From contig JAYMTF010001888.1 in NCBI GenBank assembly GCA_036897485.1, positions 1-20,784 of the forward strand: DNA of 20,784 bases, written 5' to 3'. The notes under the pieces are model-generated. The model had not been told where the DNA came from, made no database searches, and saw nothing but the letters and a program-made list of their open reading frames with translations. The DNA comes from Pelargonium nanum (lineage: Eukaryota; Streptophyta; Magnoliopsida; Geraniales; Geraniaceae). This document shows, piece by piece, positions 1 through 9,105 of this stretch; the stretch's first letter is position 1, and each line of letters begins with the position of its first letter. A program made the translations under genes and the position numbers.

Positions 1-629
1 ATATATATATATTTGTTTCCATTTTTGCCACGTGTTGATGTGTGATTGGATGATAGTAATATTGGGTCCACTTGGGACTTCGATTTCTAGTTTCTCCGGG
101 TGTGCCGTGTGCAGACCCCGGGAGAGGTTGGCGGTTTTCGTTGCCCCTTATGCTTCGAGAAGAATTTCGAAGCATGGTCTCTACCACGTGGGGTAATGTC
201 ATAGGGTTCCAAATCTTATGAACCAATCATTTTCTTTTCGGGCGCGCCGAACACGAGCTTTGAGTGAGCTGAGTCGCTTCTATACGACCCTTGTGCTTTG
301 AAGCGAGTGATGACCCCTTAGAAGCCTCTACCACACCGGGTAGCAATCTAGGAGTTTGCAACTTGGGAGATATTGTTGGTAAGGTAGGGAGTCTTGGAGG
401 CGAACCCAACGAGGCGGGCTTTTAGAGATGCTCACCAAGTAGCTTGGAACTTTGCTTCCTCGGGTGTGTTCCTAGTGCGTGTCGGGTGTGCGAAGTGCTA
501 TCGTGAGTCTTTTGCGGGAGCCCGGAGTAATGACTTGAACCTCAGGTTTTTACTAAGTGCTTTGACTCCTCCCGGACCTTGGACGGGCATCAAGCGTACT
601 GAGTTTGCTTGTAAGATTCATTTGAAGTT
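1..629. other. GC-richer non-coding stretch, origin unknown
   Basis: No coding region is recognised here. The window opens with a short AT dinucleotide run. The rest is clearly richer in G and C than the DNA that follows. Two diverged copies of one pattern can be seen about 148 bases apart: TCTACCAC, three bases, GGGTA, then a TAGG/ATAGG, near 180-207 and 329-355. Each is preceded by a CCCCTTA/CTTCGA-type stretch. A 9-base inverted repeat (ATGCTTCGA ... TCGAAGCAT) lies around 149-174. An open frame from 394 continues into the gypsy remnant but shows no protein similarity I recognise before about 630. The stretch may be an internal or LTR part of the neighbouring retroelement, or another repeat. 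I cannot tell which. Confidence 0.4.
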
Positions 630-1074
630 GTTAACCAACGTCCACAAAACTTTAGATTTTTTACATTTACCAAAGCTGCCTAGCTATAGTATTGTTGTAG
701 AACATATGGCTTCTTGTATTAAAACAGACAAGTTGAATATTAAAATTTCAAATGTCAAGTACAAGAAGTTTGCACACGCTAAGAGACGCCTTCATATATT
801 TAATGAAGGTGATTTAGTGATAGTTCATCTAAGGAAAAAGCGAATCCGAGTTGGCACATACAACAAACTAAACCCGAAGAATATTGGTCTATATGAAGTT
901 ATGAAAAAAGATAAATGACAATACAAACGTTGTCAACTTGCCTACTAGATGAGCCATTTTGCCAATTTTTAATGTGTTTGTTTGACTTGTCTTCATTCTT
1001 TTTCGACGTTACCTCTATGTCTCTATCAATATACAAACTCGAAAGCGAGTTCTTCAAAAGAAGGGGCACCTGAT
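630..1074 (+). pseudogene. Ty3/gypsy integrase C-terminal remnant
   Basis: This is the tail end of a Ty3/gypsy pol polyprotein, the integrase C-terminal part. The frame ending with a stop at 916-918 contains the pattern HxTLDFLHLPKLP, then NVKYKKFAHAKRR, then EGDLVIVHLRKKR and RVGTYNKLNPKNIGLYEV. Plant gypsy integrases carry GDLVMVHLRKERFPVGTYNKL-like text just before their C-terminus. After the stop, the expected continuation (NDN..VV.LP) appears one base out of frame. This fits a one-base expansion of the A-run at 904-909. Further stops follow (TGA in the next frame), then a match to the usual NSR..FF..EG end near 1045-1074. No reverse transcriptase, RNase H or LTR pair is visible. It is a decayed fragment and not a functional gene. 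The family assignment rests on motif recognition alone. Confidence 0.8.
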
Positions 1075-2160
1075 GTATGAACTTGAAAAGTCATAAATGT
1101 TGTTAGAATCGCCTGAAATTTGATCAGCTAAAAGGAAACAGAAAAATAAATCAAATGTCGTTCAGGCCTCCAAAATTTTGTTTTAAAATTAACTTTGTGT
1201 TTTTGAATTTATAAATATTTTTATTCTATTTTTATATTATCTATGTGTCATTTTTTGGCCTAACTATAAAGCCAATATTGACACCTATTCTCAATTTGTA
1301 ATATTACAAATATGCAATTATTTATAATAAGACGAAATATGAATAACATAAGTATAGTTCAATTACATATATAATTGTACATTTTACTATCAAATGATAC
1401 GTCATTGTAGCTAGAAAACACGTGAGAATTTCTTGATCGCTAAAAAATGTAACAAGAGCTTCTCGACATTCAAATTAACATATCAGTAAGTAATTCCCAA
1501 AATGAAAATGTAAACGCAAATCAACAAGTTTAAATGGTATATATCAATAAAATGGAAGAACTATATGAAATTGCAGCTGCAAAAACATGAGAATTTCTCA
1601 TCCGTAAGAAAAGGTAGTGAGACTTTCTTAACAATCAAATTAACATACTAGTAAGAATTAAGAAAGACACAGAATAAAATTGCAAATGCAAACCAAGAAG
1701 TTTGATTGATAAATTTCATTAAAATAGAATGATTGTATGAACACTACAGTTGAAAAACACATGAGAATTTCTGTCGGTAGTAAGACTTTTTCAACAACCA
1801 AATTAACATATCTGTAAGAAAATCACAAAATGAAAATGAAAATGCAATCCAACAAGTTTGAAATAAACTTCTTTTAAACGGAAGAATTTTATAAACATTG
1901 TAGTTGCAAAACACAAGAATATGATTAATTGAGTTGAAAATATCTTATAAATAAAATTTAGATATTTTTATAACTTTGTATTATTATGCAAAATATAGAA
2001 AAATAATTTTAGAAAAATCACTATTATCTTTACAACTATAATAAATCATTGAAGTAAAAAAAAACTAAATTAAATTTCGCACAAATGCGACTAAAATGAA
2101 TTAACAATATTTTTGTTTTAAAATTTTGCTAACTCGTGCAACGCACGAAATTTCTACTAG
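1075..2160 (+). mobile_element. Helitron-type fragment with 3' terminus at 2160
   Basis: AT-rich, non-coding DNA ends in a canonical Helitron 3' signature. The hairpin CGTGC-AAC-GCACG is at 2135-2147, followed nine bases later by CTAG (2157-2160) and then a T, as expected for insertion between A and T. No protein (Rep/helicase) is encoded, so this would be a non-autonomous copy. I could not find a convincing 5' TC terminus. The left boundary given is simply the end of the gypsy remnant and is a guess. The element contains the tandem repeats listed separately. Confidence 0.55.
1417..1912 (+). repeat. About three diverged ~165-base tandem repeats
   Basis: The phrase ACA(C)(G/A)TGAGAATTTCT recurs at about 1419, 1585 and 1759, and a degraded copy (ACACAAG) occurs near 1911. 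Each is followed in the same order by an A-rich GTAAGAAAA-like stretch, CAAATTAACATA, GTAAG, AAATG..AATGCAA, CAAC/GAAGTTT and a TGCAAAA-like end. Spacings are about 166, 174 and 153 bases. The units are strongly diverged, so the array is old. It lies inside the Helitron-type fragment ending at 2160. Confidence 0.7.
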
Positions 2161-3161
2161 TACATTTGAAAAGTTAATTGATAAACCTTTGTGATAGTTC
2201 AAATTATTGCACTACTACTATTTATTTGCAATGGTATATTTTAAAGTGTTTAGATCTCGATCATAATTTGTACATTTTGTTACTTTAATCTGTAGGAAAA
2301 CAATTTTACTACAAATTGGTACCATACTTTAAATTGAATTAAATATTTATATATTTTCTTAATTATTATTTTATTTTATTATTAAATTCACTTGTGCAAT
2401 TAGTGGTGTGAAAAAAAAAATCGATAACCCATCAACTTAAACTGTACTTGTACCATAAAAAAAATTCTCCAAGCTTAAATTGTCCACTCCACGGTCTAGC
2501 CCCACATGCCCATTGAATAAGTCATGGGTTCACTAAGGTCAACCCCCGGTAACTCATCCGCTTGACAAATTAAAACTCTAAAAGACATCATTAGGTTTGA
2601 ACCACTTGACTAACCTAGTTTATTAAGTAAAGTGATTCATTCGTAATCATTTTTATGGCTGTAGGTTAGTTTTGGACGGCTTAACTAATATGATTAGTAT
2701 TTTCTTAAACTTCATTTTGAAAAAAATACGAATTCATTCAAGTTTTAATTAAGTTTTGATGAATTAATTAAATTTGGGTCAATGTTCAATCTGTATTGGG
2801 TGGATTGAGCTCAAACCGCCAACCCTCTTTAAACCCGCAAGTTACAAACCGTCCAAAAATACATATCTCATGGGTGTTTCATATGTTGTAAAACTACAAA
2901 CCACAATGAACGATTTGAGTTGTATTTCCATAAGACATCTCAACATCACAACGTATGATCGTATGGATGGCAAACTCAACCTCATGTTTTTGCTAATTTA
3001 GTCATTCCTTCTTTTAGGATTATGATATGTATTTATCACTGTCATGAACAACCATTTTTTATTCAAACTATTTTTTATATATAATAATATACAATATTTA
3101 AGCCAATGAAAAATACTTGCTTATGAACACCCCATGTGCATCGCACGGGATATCCATCTAG
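2161..3161 (+). mobile_element. Second Helitron-type 3' terminus at 3161
   Basis: The stretch is AT-rich with no coding region I would defend. A small open frame near 2774-3001 has no recognisable content. It ends with a second Helitron-type terminus: CCC-AT-GTGC-ATC-GCAC-GGG at 3131-3149, a hairpin with a two-base bulge, followed eight bases later by CTAG (3158-3161) and a T. No 5' end was located. The left boundary is placed just after the previous terminus for convenience only and could lie further left, in which case the first terminus would be nested or a shared older end. Confidence 0.5.
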
Positions 3162-3609
3162 TATTTATTTAAATTCCCCTCATTAAAAATAATTCAAACT
3201 ATACTATTCAGTAGAGCCATCAAATTTGTGTCACAATACAAACGGGACATGAACTTAGTGCGTCTAGCCTCACACATTTTGTAATAGTATCATATTCGTG
3301 TTGGTGAATTCAATATGTTAGTGACATGTTCTTATTGAACTTCCAAAACACGCACAAACGATGAATTAGTCGTGTTGTAACACGCAAAACACTCAAGAAA
3401 GATCCAATACACTTAAAACTATAATTATAAATTAATTTTAATAACATGTTAAACATGTTAGATTGTTCCATGCCAAAAATGATGGATAATATATATCATG
3501 TCAAAAATGTTGGTTCTCTTTTGTAGTTAGTATTTGATTATGTCAATCCCGTTAATAGGGTGTGCAAAATGTGCAATTGAATATAGCCCATAACCATAGG
3601 GGAACTAAT
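3162..3609. other. Featureless AT-rich spacer left of the MULE
   Basis: No gene or structured repeat is supported. It contains CGTGT/ACACG-rich phrases (for example around 3295-3375) that resemble wording seen again near 11925-11995. This suggests a shared dispersed repeat, but the match is too weak to bound an element. Confidence 0.4.
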
Positions 3610-3618
3610 TTTATAGTA
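3610..3618. repeat. MULE target-site duplication, left copy
   Basis: TTTATAGTA lies directly outside the left terminus. It is repeated exactly at 10125-10133 outside the right terminus. Nine bases is the usual duplication length for Mutator-family insertion. The perfect match implies a relatively recent insertion. Confidence 0.95.
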
Positions 3619-3730
3619 GGGTTAATTGCAGATGCCCCCCGTGAACTTGTCACTTAAAGCAATTGTACTACCTAAACTATATTAACAAGAATCCGACCCC
3701 CATTATCTTTCCCTCACCTGATCCGTTAGT
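3619..3730 (+). repeat. Left terminal inverted repeat of the MULE
   Basis: Reads GGGTTAATTGCAGATG..., with GTCACTTAAAGCAATTG and TACCTAAACTATATTAA further in. It matches the reverse complement of 10014-10124, with a one-base length difference in the C-run near 3634-3640 and scattered substitutions, fading after CGTTAGT near 3730. In this superfamily the TIR carries the transposase binding site and the promoter of the adjacent gene. Here that role is inferred from position. Confidence 0.93.
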
Positions 3731-4069
3731 AACACCGTTAGTCTTGCTTTGAAAAGACCATTTTACCGCTAAAAATGAAATATAAATAATACTTGCTAAT
3801 TATGTATAGATATTACAGTTACTCATCATAATGATGACACGTACTCTATTTTCTCACCCACTCTCACTTCTTATACAGAACTCATGGTCTTGATCTCTTG
3901 TCTTTGAAATTTGAAGAAGGATGTTCGCTCTCTTCTCTCCATTATCCCAGTGAAGAAAAAAGTTTGTGTGTGCTGTGAAATTGTTGTTGTTAGATCCTTT
4001 GTAGCTTGGTGCAAAGAAGTAAGAAAGCTAGGGCTTGGGAGTTGGAGGTTCAACCTGATTTCGTAACGG

Positions 4070-4346
4070 GTAAGTAGTTTTGTAATTTAAATTTTAGTTT
4101 GTTTGTTGTGAATTCGTGGAGGTGTGTTCCATTAAAATTCTTATTTTATGAATATTTGGTCATTTAGGTTTGATAATGGAATCGTGTAGGGGTGTTGTCC
4201 CAAAATTGTATGGTTGTCTTTGTTATGAACTAAATTGATTCTAATTTGAACTTAGAAAAGTTAGGGTTTTAAAAGTTTGTTTGCAATGTTATCATTTAAA
4301 ATTGTTTTATTATGAGTAATTATTGTTTTATGTTTTGTATTTAAAG
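4070..4346 (+). other. Probable leader intron of the transposase gene
   Basis: A strong donor, CGG|GTAAGTAG, is at 4070 and an acceptor, TTTAAAG, ends at about 4346, four bases before the first likely start codon at 4351. The stretch between is T-rich and full of stops, as plant introns are. It would lie in the 5' untranslated region. The prediction rests on splice consensus and position only. Confidence 0.5.
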
Positions 4347-4350
4347 GAAG

Positions 4351-4527
4351 ATGGTTGAAACGAATCCAACAAATGATGAGCCAAAGATCTTTGAATTTCA
4401 TCATGGGGTGTGTTTTCAAAAGATACAGAGTTCGTATACAAAAATGGGAAGACACAATATGTGGGAGACATAGATTGTGATAGGTGTGGGAGACATAGAT
4501 TGTGATAGGTGTGGGTGGCTGAGGATT
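4351..4527 (+). pseudogene. Damaged N-terminal start of the MULE transposase
   Basis: The first likely ATG (4351) opens a frame containing EPKIFEFHHG, which fits the start of the PB1-like N-terminal domain found in many plant MULE transposases (family pattern HHGG.F ... Y.GG). After HHG the frame is lost. The expected continuation, FSKDTEFVYKNG then QYVGDIDCD, is one base out, consistent with loss of one G from the run at 4405-4408. A 25-base tandem duplication (4460-4484 and 4485-4509) then returns reading to the original frame, but a TAG at 4471-4473 lies between the two lesions. As written, translation from 4351 stops there. The next in-frame ATG is at 4528. Confidence 0.75.
4460..4509 (+). 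repeat. Perfect 25-base tandem duplication in the coding region
   Basis: Two adjacent identical copies, 4460-4484 and 4485-4509, start TGTGGGAGAC and end GTGATAGG. The following bases begin another TGTGGG. The length is not a multiple of three, so the duplication changes frame. The identity of the copies marks it as recent, or as an assembly or sequencing artefact. Confidence 0.95.
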
Positions 4528-7500
4528 ATGGATATTGTTTTCGAGCTGGGGTATGAGTCGACAAGCACTGTATTTTGGAGGAAGCCCGACGGTAAGGACT
4601 TATTCGATTCATTAGAAGAATTGGTGGATGACAAGAATGTGAGACGAATGTTCAATGCCTACTTGAAGGAAGATGTCATCCAATTGTATGTCGTGGAAGG
4701 ACAATCTCCACTAGCCAAACTAACACCTGAAGGAAAATTGATCGATGTGCGTGAAGGAGCATGTTTGGATGAAGTTGATCAATTGAGAGAACATATACAA
4801 AAAGGGAAGGCAAAGAAGATGTTTCTGACTCTGACTGAGACTGAAGATTTGTTGCAGGCAGGTTATGATGTTGAGGAGGCTTTCGATGGCAAAGAAGTTC
4901 AAATTGTAGAACCTATTGATTCTGAGGAAGATGACAAGAAATCGAATTCTGAAAATATAAATGAAGAAAACATGGATGAGGAACTAAACGAATCAGGTAA
5001 GACAAGCAAAAAGGCTGAAGTGAAGAATGAAAATGATGGGTTTGAGGAAGTTGCTGACATGGATATTGAAGACCGTGTTACTGAAGCTGAAGAATACGAG
5101 TCGGACGAAGAGCGAACAAATTTGAATGAAGACAATGATGTTCCTGATTGGCTTAGGTACAAGCCAATGCATGAAGCTGATGATGAATTTTGCGTTGAAG
5201 AGGAGGTTAGATTTGGTTATGATAAGGCGAATTGTGGAAGTTTTGCTTCAAGAGATGTTGCATTTACTGAAGTTGTGGCATGTAATACAGAATTTGTTCA
5301 TCAACGTAAAGGAAAAGAACATGTTCATGAGGAAGAACTATTTGATGAGCATGAGAATGAAGAATTAGTTCTTAGTGGTGATGAAAAGTTAGGTAAGGAA
5401 GATTGGACTAAACCTGTGATTGAGTCCGAGGATAGTGATTGCAAAGATGTGTCAGGTAGGCGCAATGTGAAGGTGTGGGAGGACTATGCTGATACGCGAG
5501 ACGTGAAAATTGGCTTGTACTCGAGATTCAAGAATGCAAAGGTATTCCGAGGTGTACTTAGACTCTATGCTGCTGAAAATAGGTTTGATTACATTTTCAC
5601 GAAGAATGAACCTAAACAAATAGGCGTTGTTTGTAAAGAAGACAAATGTGACTTCTACATATGGTGCACCGCCATGCAAAATTCATCGGATTTGGAGATA
5701 AAGACTTTCTATCCAAAACATAATTGTGAGGGGGCACTTGATAATTCAAAAATAACTTCTGATTGGCTTGGAGAAAGGTAAATATCAATCTGTTTTGATG
5801 TTTTGATTCTAGTTTATTATAAATTGATGATGTTTTATTAAGTTGTTATATATATATATATTAGATTAGGCCTAGGTAGTATATATAGTCTGGAACAACA
5901 TTTGAGATTGATTAAAAGTTTAACAAAATTTGACATGACAGGTACATGAATGAAATTAGGGATAACCCTTATATGGATACTGTTACTTTTGCAAAGAAGA
6001 TATATAGTGACTGGGAAGTTTATGTGTCTGACTACAAGCTGTATAGGGCCATTAAAAGGGCTAAGATCCTAATTGTTGGGGACACTACTGTGCAATATTC
6101 AAAGTTATATGACTACTTGAACATGGTATCCAAAACCAACCCTGACAGTAAGTGGAAGGTTGAAGTAGAGCATCACGTTGTTGTTGGCGAAGAGCAGACC
6201 ACTCCTAGGTTCCTTAGGTTGTATTTGAGGTTTGGACCTAAGAAGAAAGGTTTTACGGATGCCTGCCGCCCTTTCATAGGCATTGATGGGTGTCATTTGA
6301 AGGGGTTTTACGGAGGTCAAATGTTGTCTGTCGTGGCGTGGGATGCAAACGACGGCATGTTTCCTTTGGCGTTTGGGATTGTCGAACAAGAAACGAAGCA
6401 GTCATGGAAATGGTTCCTACACGAGCTTTTCACTGATTTTGGATATACTGATCAACCTCCATGGGTTATAATTTCTGACAAACAAAAGGTATTACTATTA
6501 CTAATTTTTATATTGCAAAACATATATGTTAAACTTATTGATGAATACTGATTCTTATATTGCAAAACATATATGTTAAACTTCTGAGATTATATACAGT
6601 GAGAAGAAAGTTGTGTCTTAGGTTGTATACAAAACATATAATATGACTGATGATAGTGATTCTTATATTGCAATGTTGTTGTTGTAGGGTCTAGTAGAGT
6701 TATTTAGAGACTGGATACCCAACGTGGAGTATCGATATTGCATGAGGCACATGTACGAAAACTGGTACAAAGAATTCAAGAGTACTGATTTAAAGAAGAA
6801 GTTGTGGGAATGTGCAAAGGCAACAAGTGAGTCAAAGTTTGAGACTAAAATGCAAGAACTGAAGTCTATGAACTTAGAAGCTTATGATTGGCTACGGAAG
6901 AGAGATGCAAAGGAGTGGTACAAATGTTTTTTTAGTACCAGAGCTAGTAGCAACATTCAGACAAATTCATTGAGTGAATGCTTTAATAGTTGGATTTCAA
7001 AGGGTCGTGATTTGTCAATCATTCATTTGTGTGAGTTCTTAAGAAGAAAGATGATGAACCGTTTTTATGTGAAGAAGCAACAAGCAGCAAAGTGGGAAGG
7101 TCTTTTATGTCCTGACATCTACTTAATGGTGGAGTATAACAAGAAAGAATCACGCAAATGTTTTGCACACCCAAGTGGAGATAGGTACTATGAAGTTGAT
7201 GATGGAAGCAACACTTACACTGTCAATCTAGGAGGCAAGGAGTGTAGTTGCTTAGAGTGGCAGCTAAATGGAATACCTTGTAAACATGCCGTACCTGCCA
7301 TTTTGAAGAATAAACATAAGCTTGAGGATTACGTGTCTCAGTATTACCATGTTGAGACTTTCAAGAGACAATATGACGGGAAAAATTTTCCAGTACCAGG
7401 CATGAATGATTGGGAGCCCACAAATCATATACGTATTCAGCCACCAATTGTTCAAAAGCCACCAGGGCGACCTAGGGTTCGGAGAAGAAAGAACCCAGCT

Positions 7501-7800
7501 GAATCAACAACTGCAAACCCATATAAAGCAAGTAAGAAAGGGGCTGAGATGACTTGTGGAAGATGTAATAAAAAAGGACATAATGTTAGGTCCTGCACCT
7601 CTAAAGATTACGGTGAAACTGCCTCTCAAAGGAAGAAAAGGAAAATGGGAAATAAGAAAGATGGTGGAAGTAGTGTACCTGCTGGAGGTAAATCAGGAGC
7701 TCACACTATGGGATTTAAAGTTGATGTACAAGCGAAAAAGGCTCCGTGCGAAGAAAAAAATGCCGAGGAGAAGGAAAGCTTTCAAGGAAGGAGCATCTGA
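4528..7800 (+). CDS. MULE transposase (MURA-type), three main exons
   Basis: This is the transposase expected to bind the TIRs and to cut and move the element in the nucleus. Exons: 4528-5777, 5942-6488 and 6688-7800, with introns 5778-5941 and 6489-6687 (GT-AG, frames join exactly, giving GER|YMNE and SDKQK|GLVELF). The first ~60 residues complete the PB1-like domain (LGYESTSTVFW), followed by a long Glu/Asp-rich linker (about 4900-5460). The MuDR-type DNA-binding region spans about 5510-6020, with C-x4-C and H-x-C ligands (VCKEDKC ... KHNC). The MULE catalytic domain has IDGCHLKG (Asp 6285), IISDKQKGL (Asp 6477), CMRHMYENW and NSLSECFN (candidate Glu 6976). A SWIM finger, CSC ... CKH, is at 7243-7287 and a CCHC knuckle, CGRCNKKGHNVRSC, at 7555-7596. 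The start at 4528 is chosen only because upstream reading is broken. The stop at 7798-7800 may also be secondary to a frame lesion. Confidence 0.85.
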
Positions 7801-8582
7801 GACTCAAGGACAAGCAAGTGTATCTGCACATGGAGCTCCACCACAGTGCACACCAGAACAAATCGAGGCCAAAAGGCAGGCTGCATTGGATCAACAACAT
7901 GCTAAACAAGGGCAGAATGATAAACAACAGTGTGAAGATTGAATTATTGGTGTGCATCGCCCCAAGCGACATAAGTTACAAATCATACGCAAGGAACTAA
8001 AGAAATCAGCACATACAAAACAGGTAATAAATTGATTTGTTAACTAATTTTTTTGATGACATTTACAACAAAACAGGTTGGTTCTGAAATTATTTATAAC
8101 ATGAAATGGTTCTTAAATTAGATGAAAAATGAACTAATAGTAGAATAAGATGAAAACATATGATTTATGAGGTTGTTTGTAGGGTGCTTCTGAAACTCGA
8201 CATACTATTCCAGCAGAGGGATTGGCTCAACAACAACTTAATGCTCAAACCATTACTGAGGTACTATAATAAATTATTGTTTTTATATAAGCATTTGACA
8301 ATAATAAATTACTCTATGCACTTATTAATTTATGAGTAATAGTGTTAAACATACCTAAAGATGACATGAAACTGTATTTTCCAGAAGCATTTCACAAAAC
8401 TTAATGAAGGAGCTGATGGCAGTGTGGCTGGAGGTAGTGTTTCCAGATTCGCTAGAGAGGCAAGGTTTACAAGATCTGCAAGGTCGGCTCAAGTGGATGG
8501 ATCTGAAGCTTTAAACACCCAACCAACACTAAAAACAACAGTGGCTAGTTCAAAGGCAAGAGCTCACAGTAGCCAACTCTAA
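7791..8582 (+). pseudogene. Displaced C-terminal tail exons of the transposase
   Basis: Coding-like text continues after the stop at 7800 in a different frame: GASETQGQASVSAHG, then TPEQIEAKRQAALDQ, to a TGA at 7940-7942. The same frame continues (HRPKRHKLQIIRKELKKSA) to a good donor, CAG|GTAATA, at 8024. Two further phase-0 exons fit: 8183-8260 (GASETRHTIPAEGL..., acceptor TTTGTAG) and 8385-8582 (KHFTKLNEGADG ... HSSQL, stop 8580-8582, acceptor TTTTCCAG). The frame change could be a base loss or gain between 7740 and 7790. It could also be an intron at 7688-7790 (GTAAAT ... GGAAG), whose ends would join in frame. The TGA at 7940 still interrupts the tail, so I treat it as degenerate. The region has no recognised domain. 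It is a low-complexity, basic, glutamine-rich tail. Confidence 0.5.
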
Positions 8583-9105
8583 AGCTGATGGGGAATTTAT
8601 GATTTTTTGTTGTTTGATGATGGAGAACCACATCTTTATAATATGTATTGCACCAACTTTTTTTACTTTTTCTATTATGCACTTATTGCACTTTAACTAA
8701 GACAGGGACATGGAATCTCAAGTTTGTGGAAGTGTGATGTCAGTGACTAGTTTGGCCAGACCCATGTGGGGTGATTGGTTTTTAAGAACAATTGAATACT
8801 TTTGTCAATACATAACAGCAATGTGGTTTCTTTTGTTGCATATTTGTTTATTAGTGCAAATGTTTTGGCTGGTTATGGCACAAGTGGATGATGTACAAAG
8901 TTGGTTCTGTTTTTACTATTAAGAATGTCAGGTTCTGCATAACTTGATTTTAGATTACTGGATGGATCTCAAAAAGCATTAATTTGATTTTAGATTACTG
9001 TATGATCTTTGGTTGTGTTCTCCTAACCATAATATCATTTAACATGAAGTGGACCAATTCAGACTTGAAGAACTCAACTCAATGGCCACAAATTCATTCA
9101 TTCAA
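8583..9105. other. Spacer between the two convergent MULE genes
   Basis: This AT-rich stretch lies between the last transposase stop (8582) and the stop of the minus-strand GRF gene (9106). It probably holds the facing 3' untranslated regions and polyadenylation signals. A small plus-strand open frame at 8710-8922 (hydrophobic, tryptophan-rich) resembles nothing I know and is probably chance. A short direct repeat, TTGATTTTAGATTACTG, occurs at 8944-8960 and 8984-9000. Confidence 0.5.

Noticed and set aside
394..629. Open frame upstream of the gypsy integrase remnant as part of a real protein
   Set aside because: It is open only by chance into the integrase frame. The residues before about 630 match no gag-pol domain I recognise, and the upstream DNA has a different composition.
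2774..3001. 75-residue plus-strand open frame
   Set aside because: It has no recognisable motif, splice context or homology, and lies in Helitron-like filler DNA.
8710..8922. Small hydrophobic plus-strand open frame between the two MULE genes
   Set aside because: It sits where the transposase 3' untranslated region is expected and has no family features. A real membrane peptide cannot be excluded but is unsupported.
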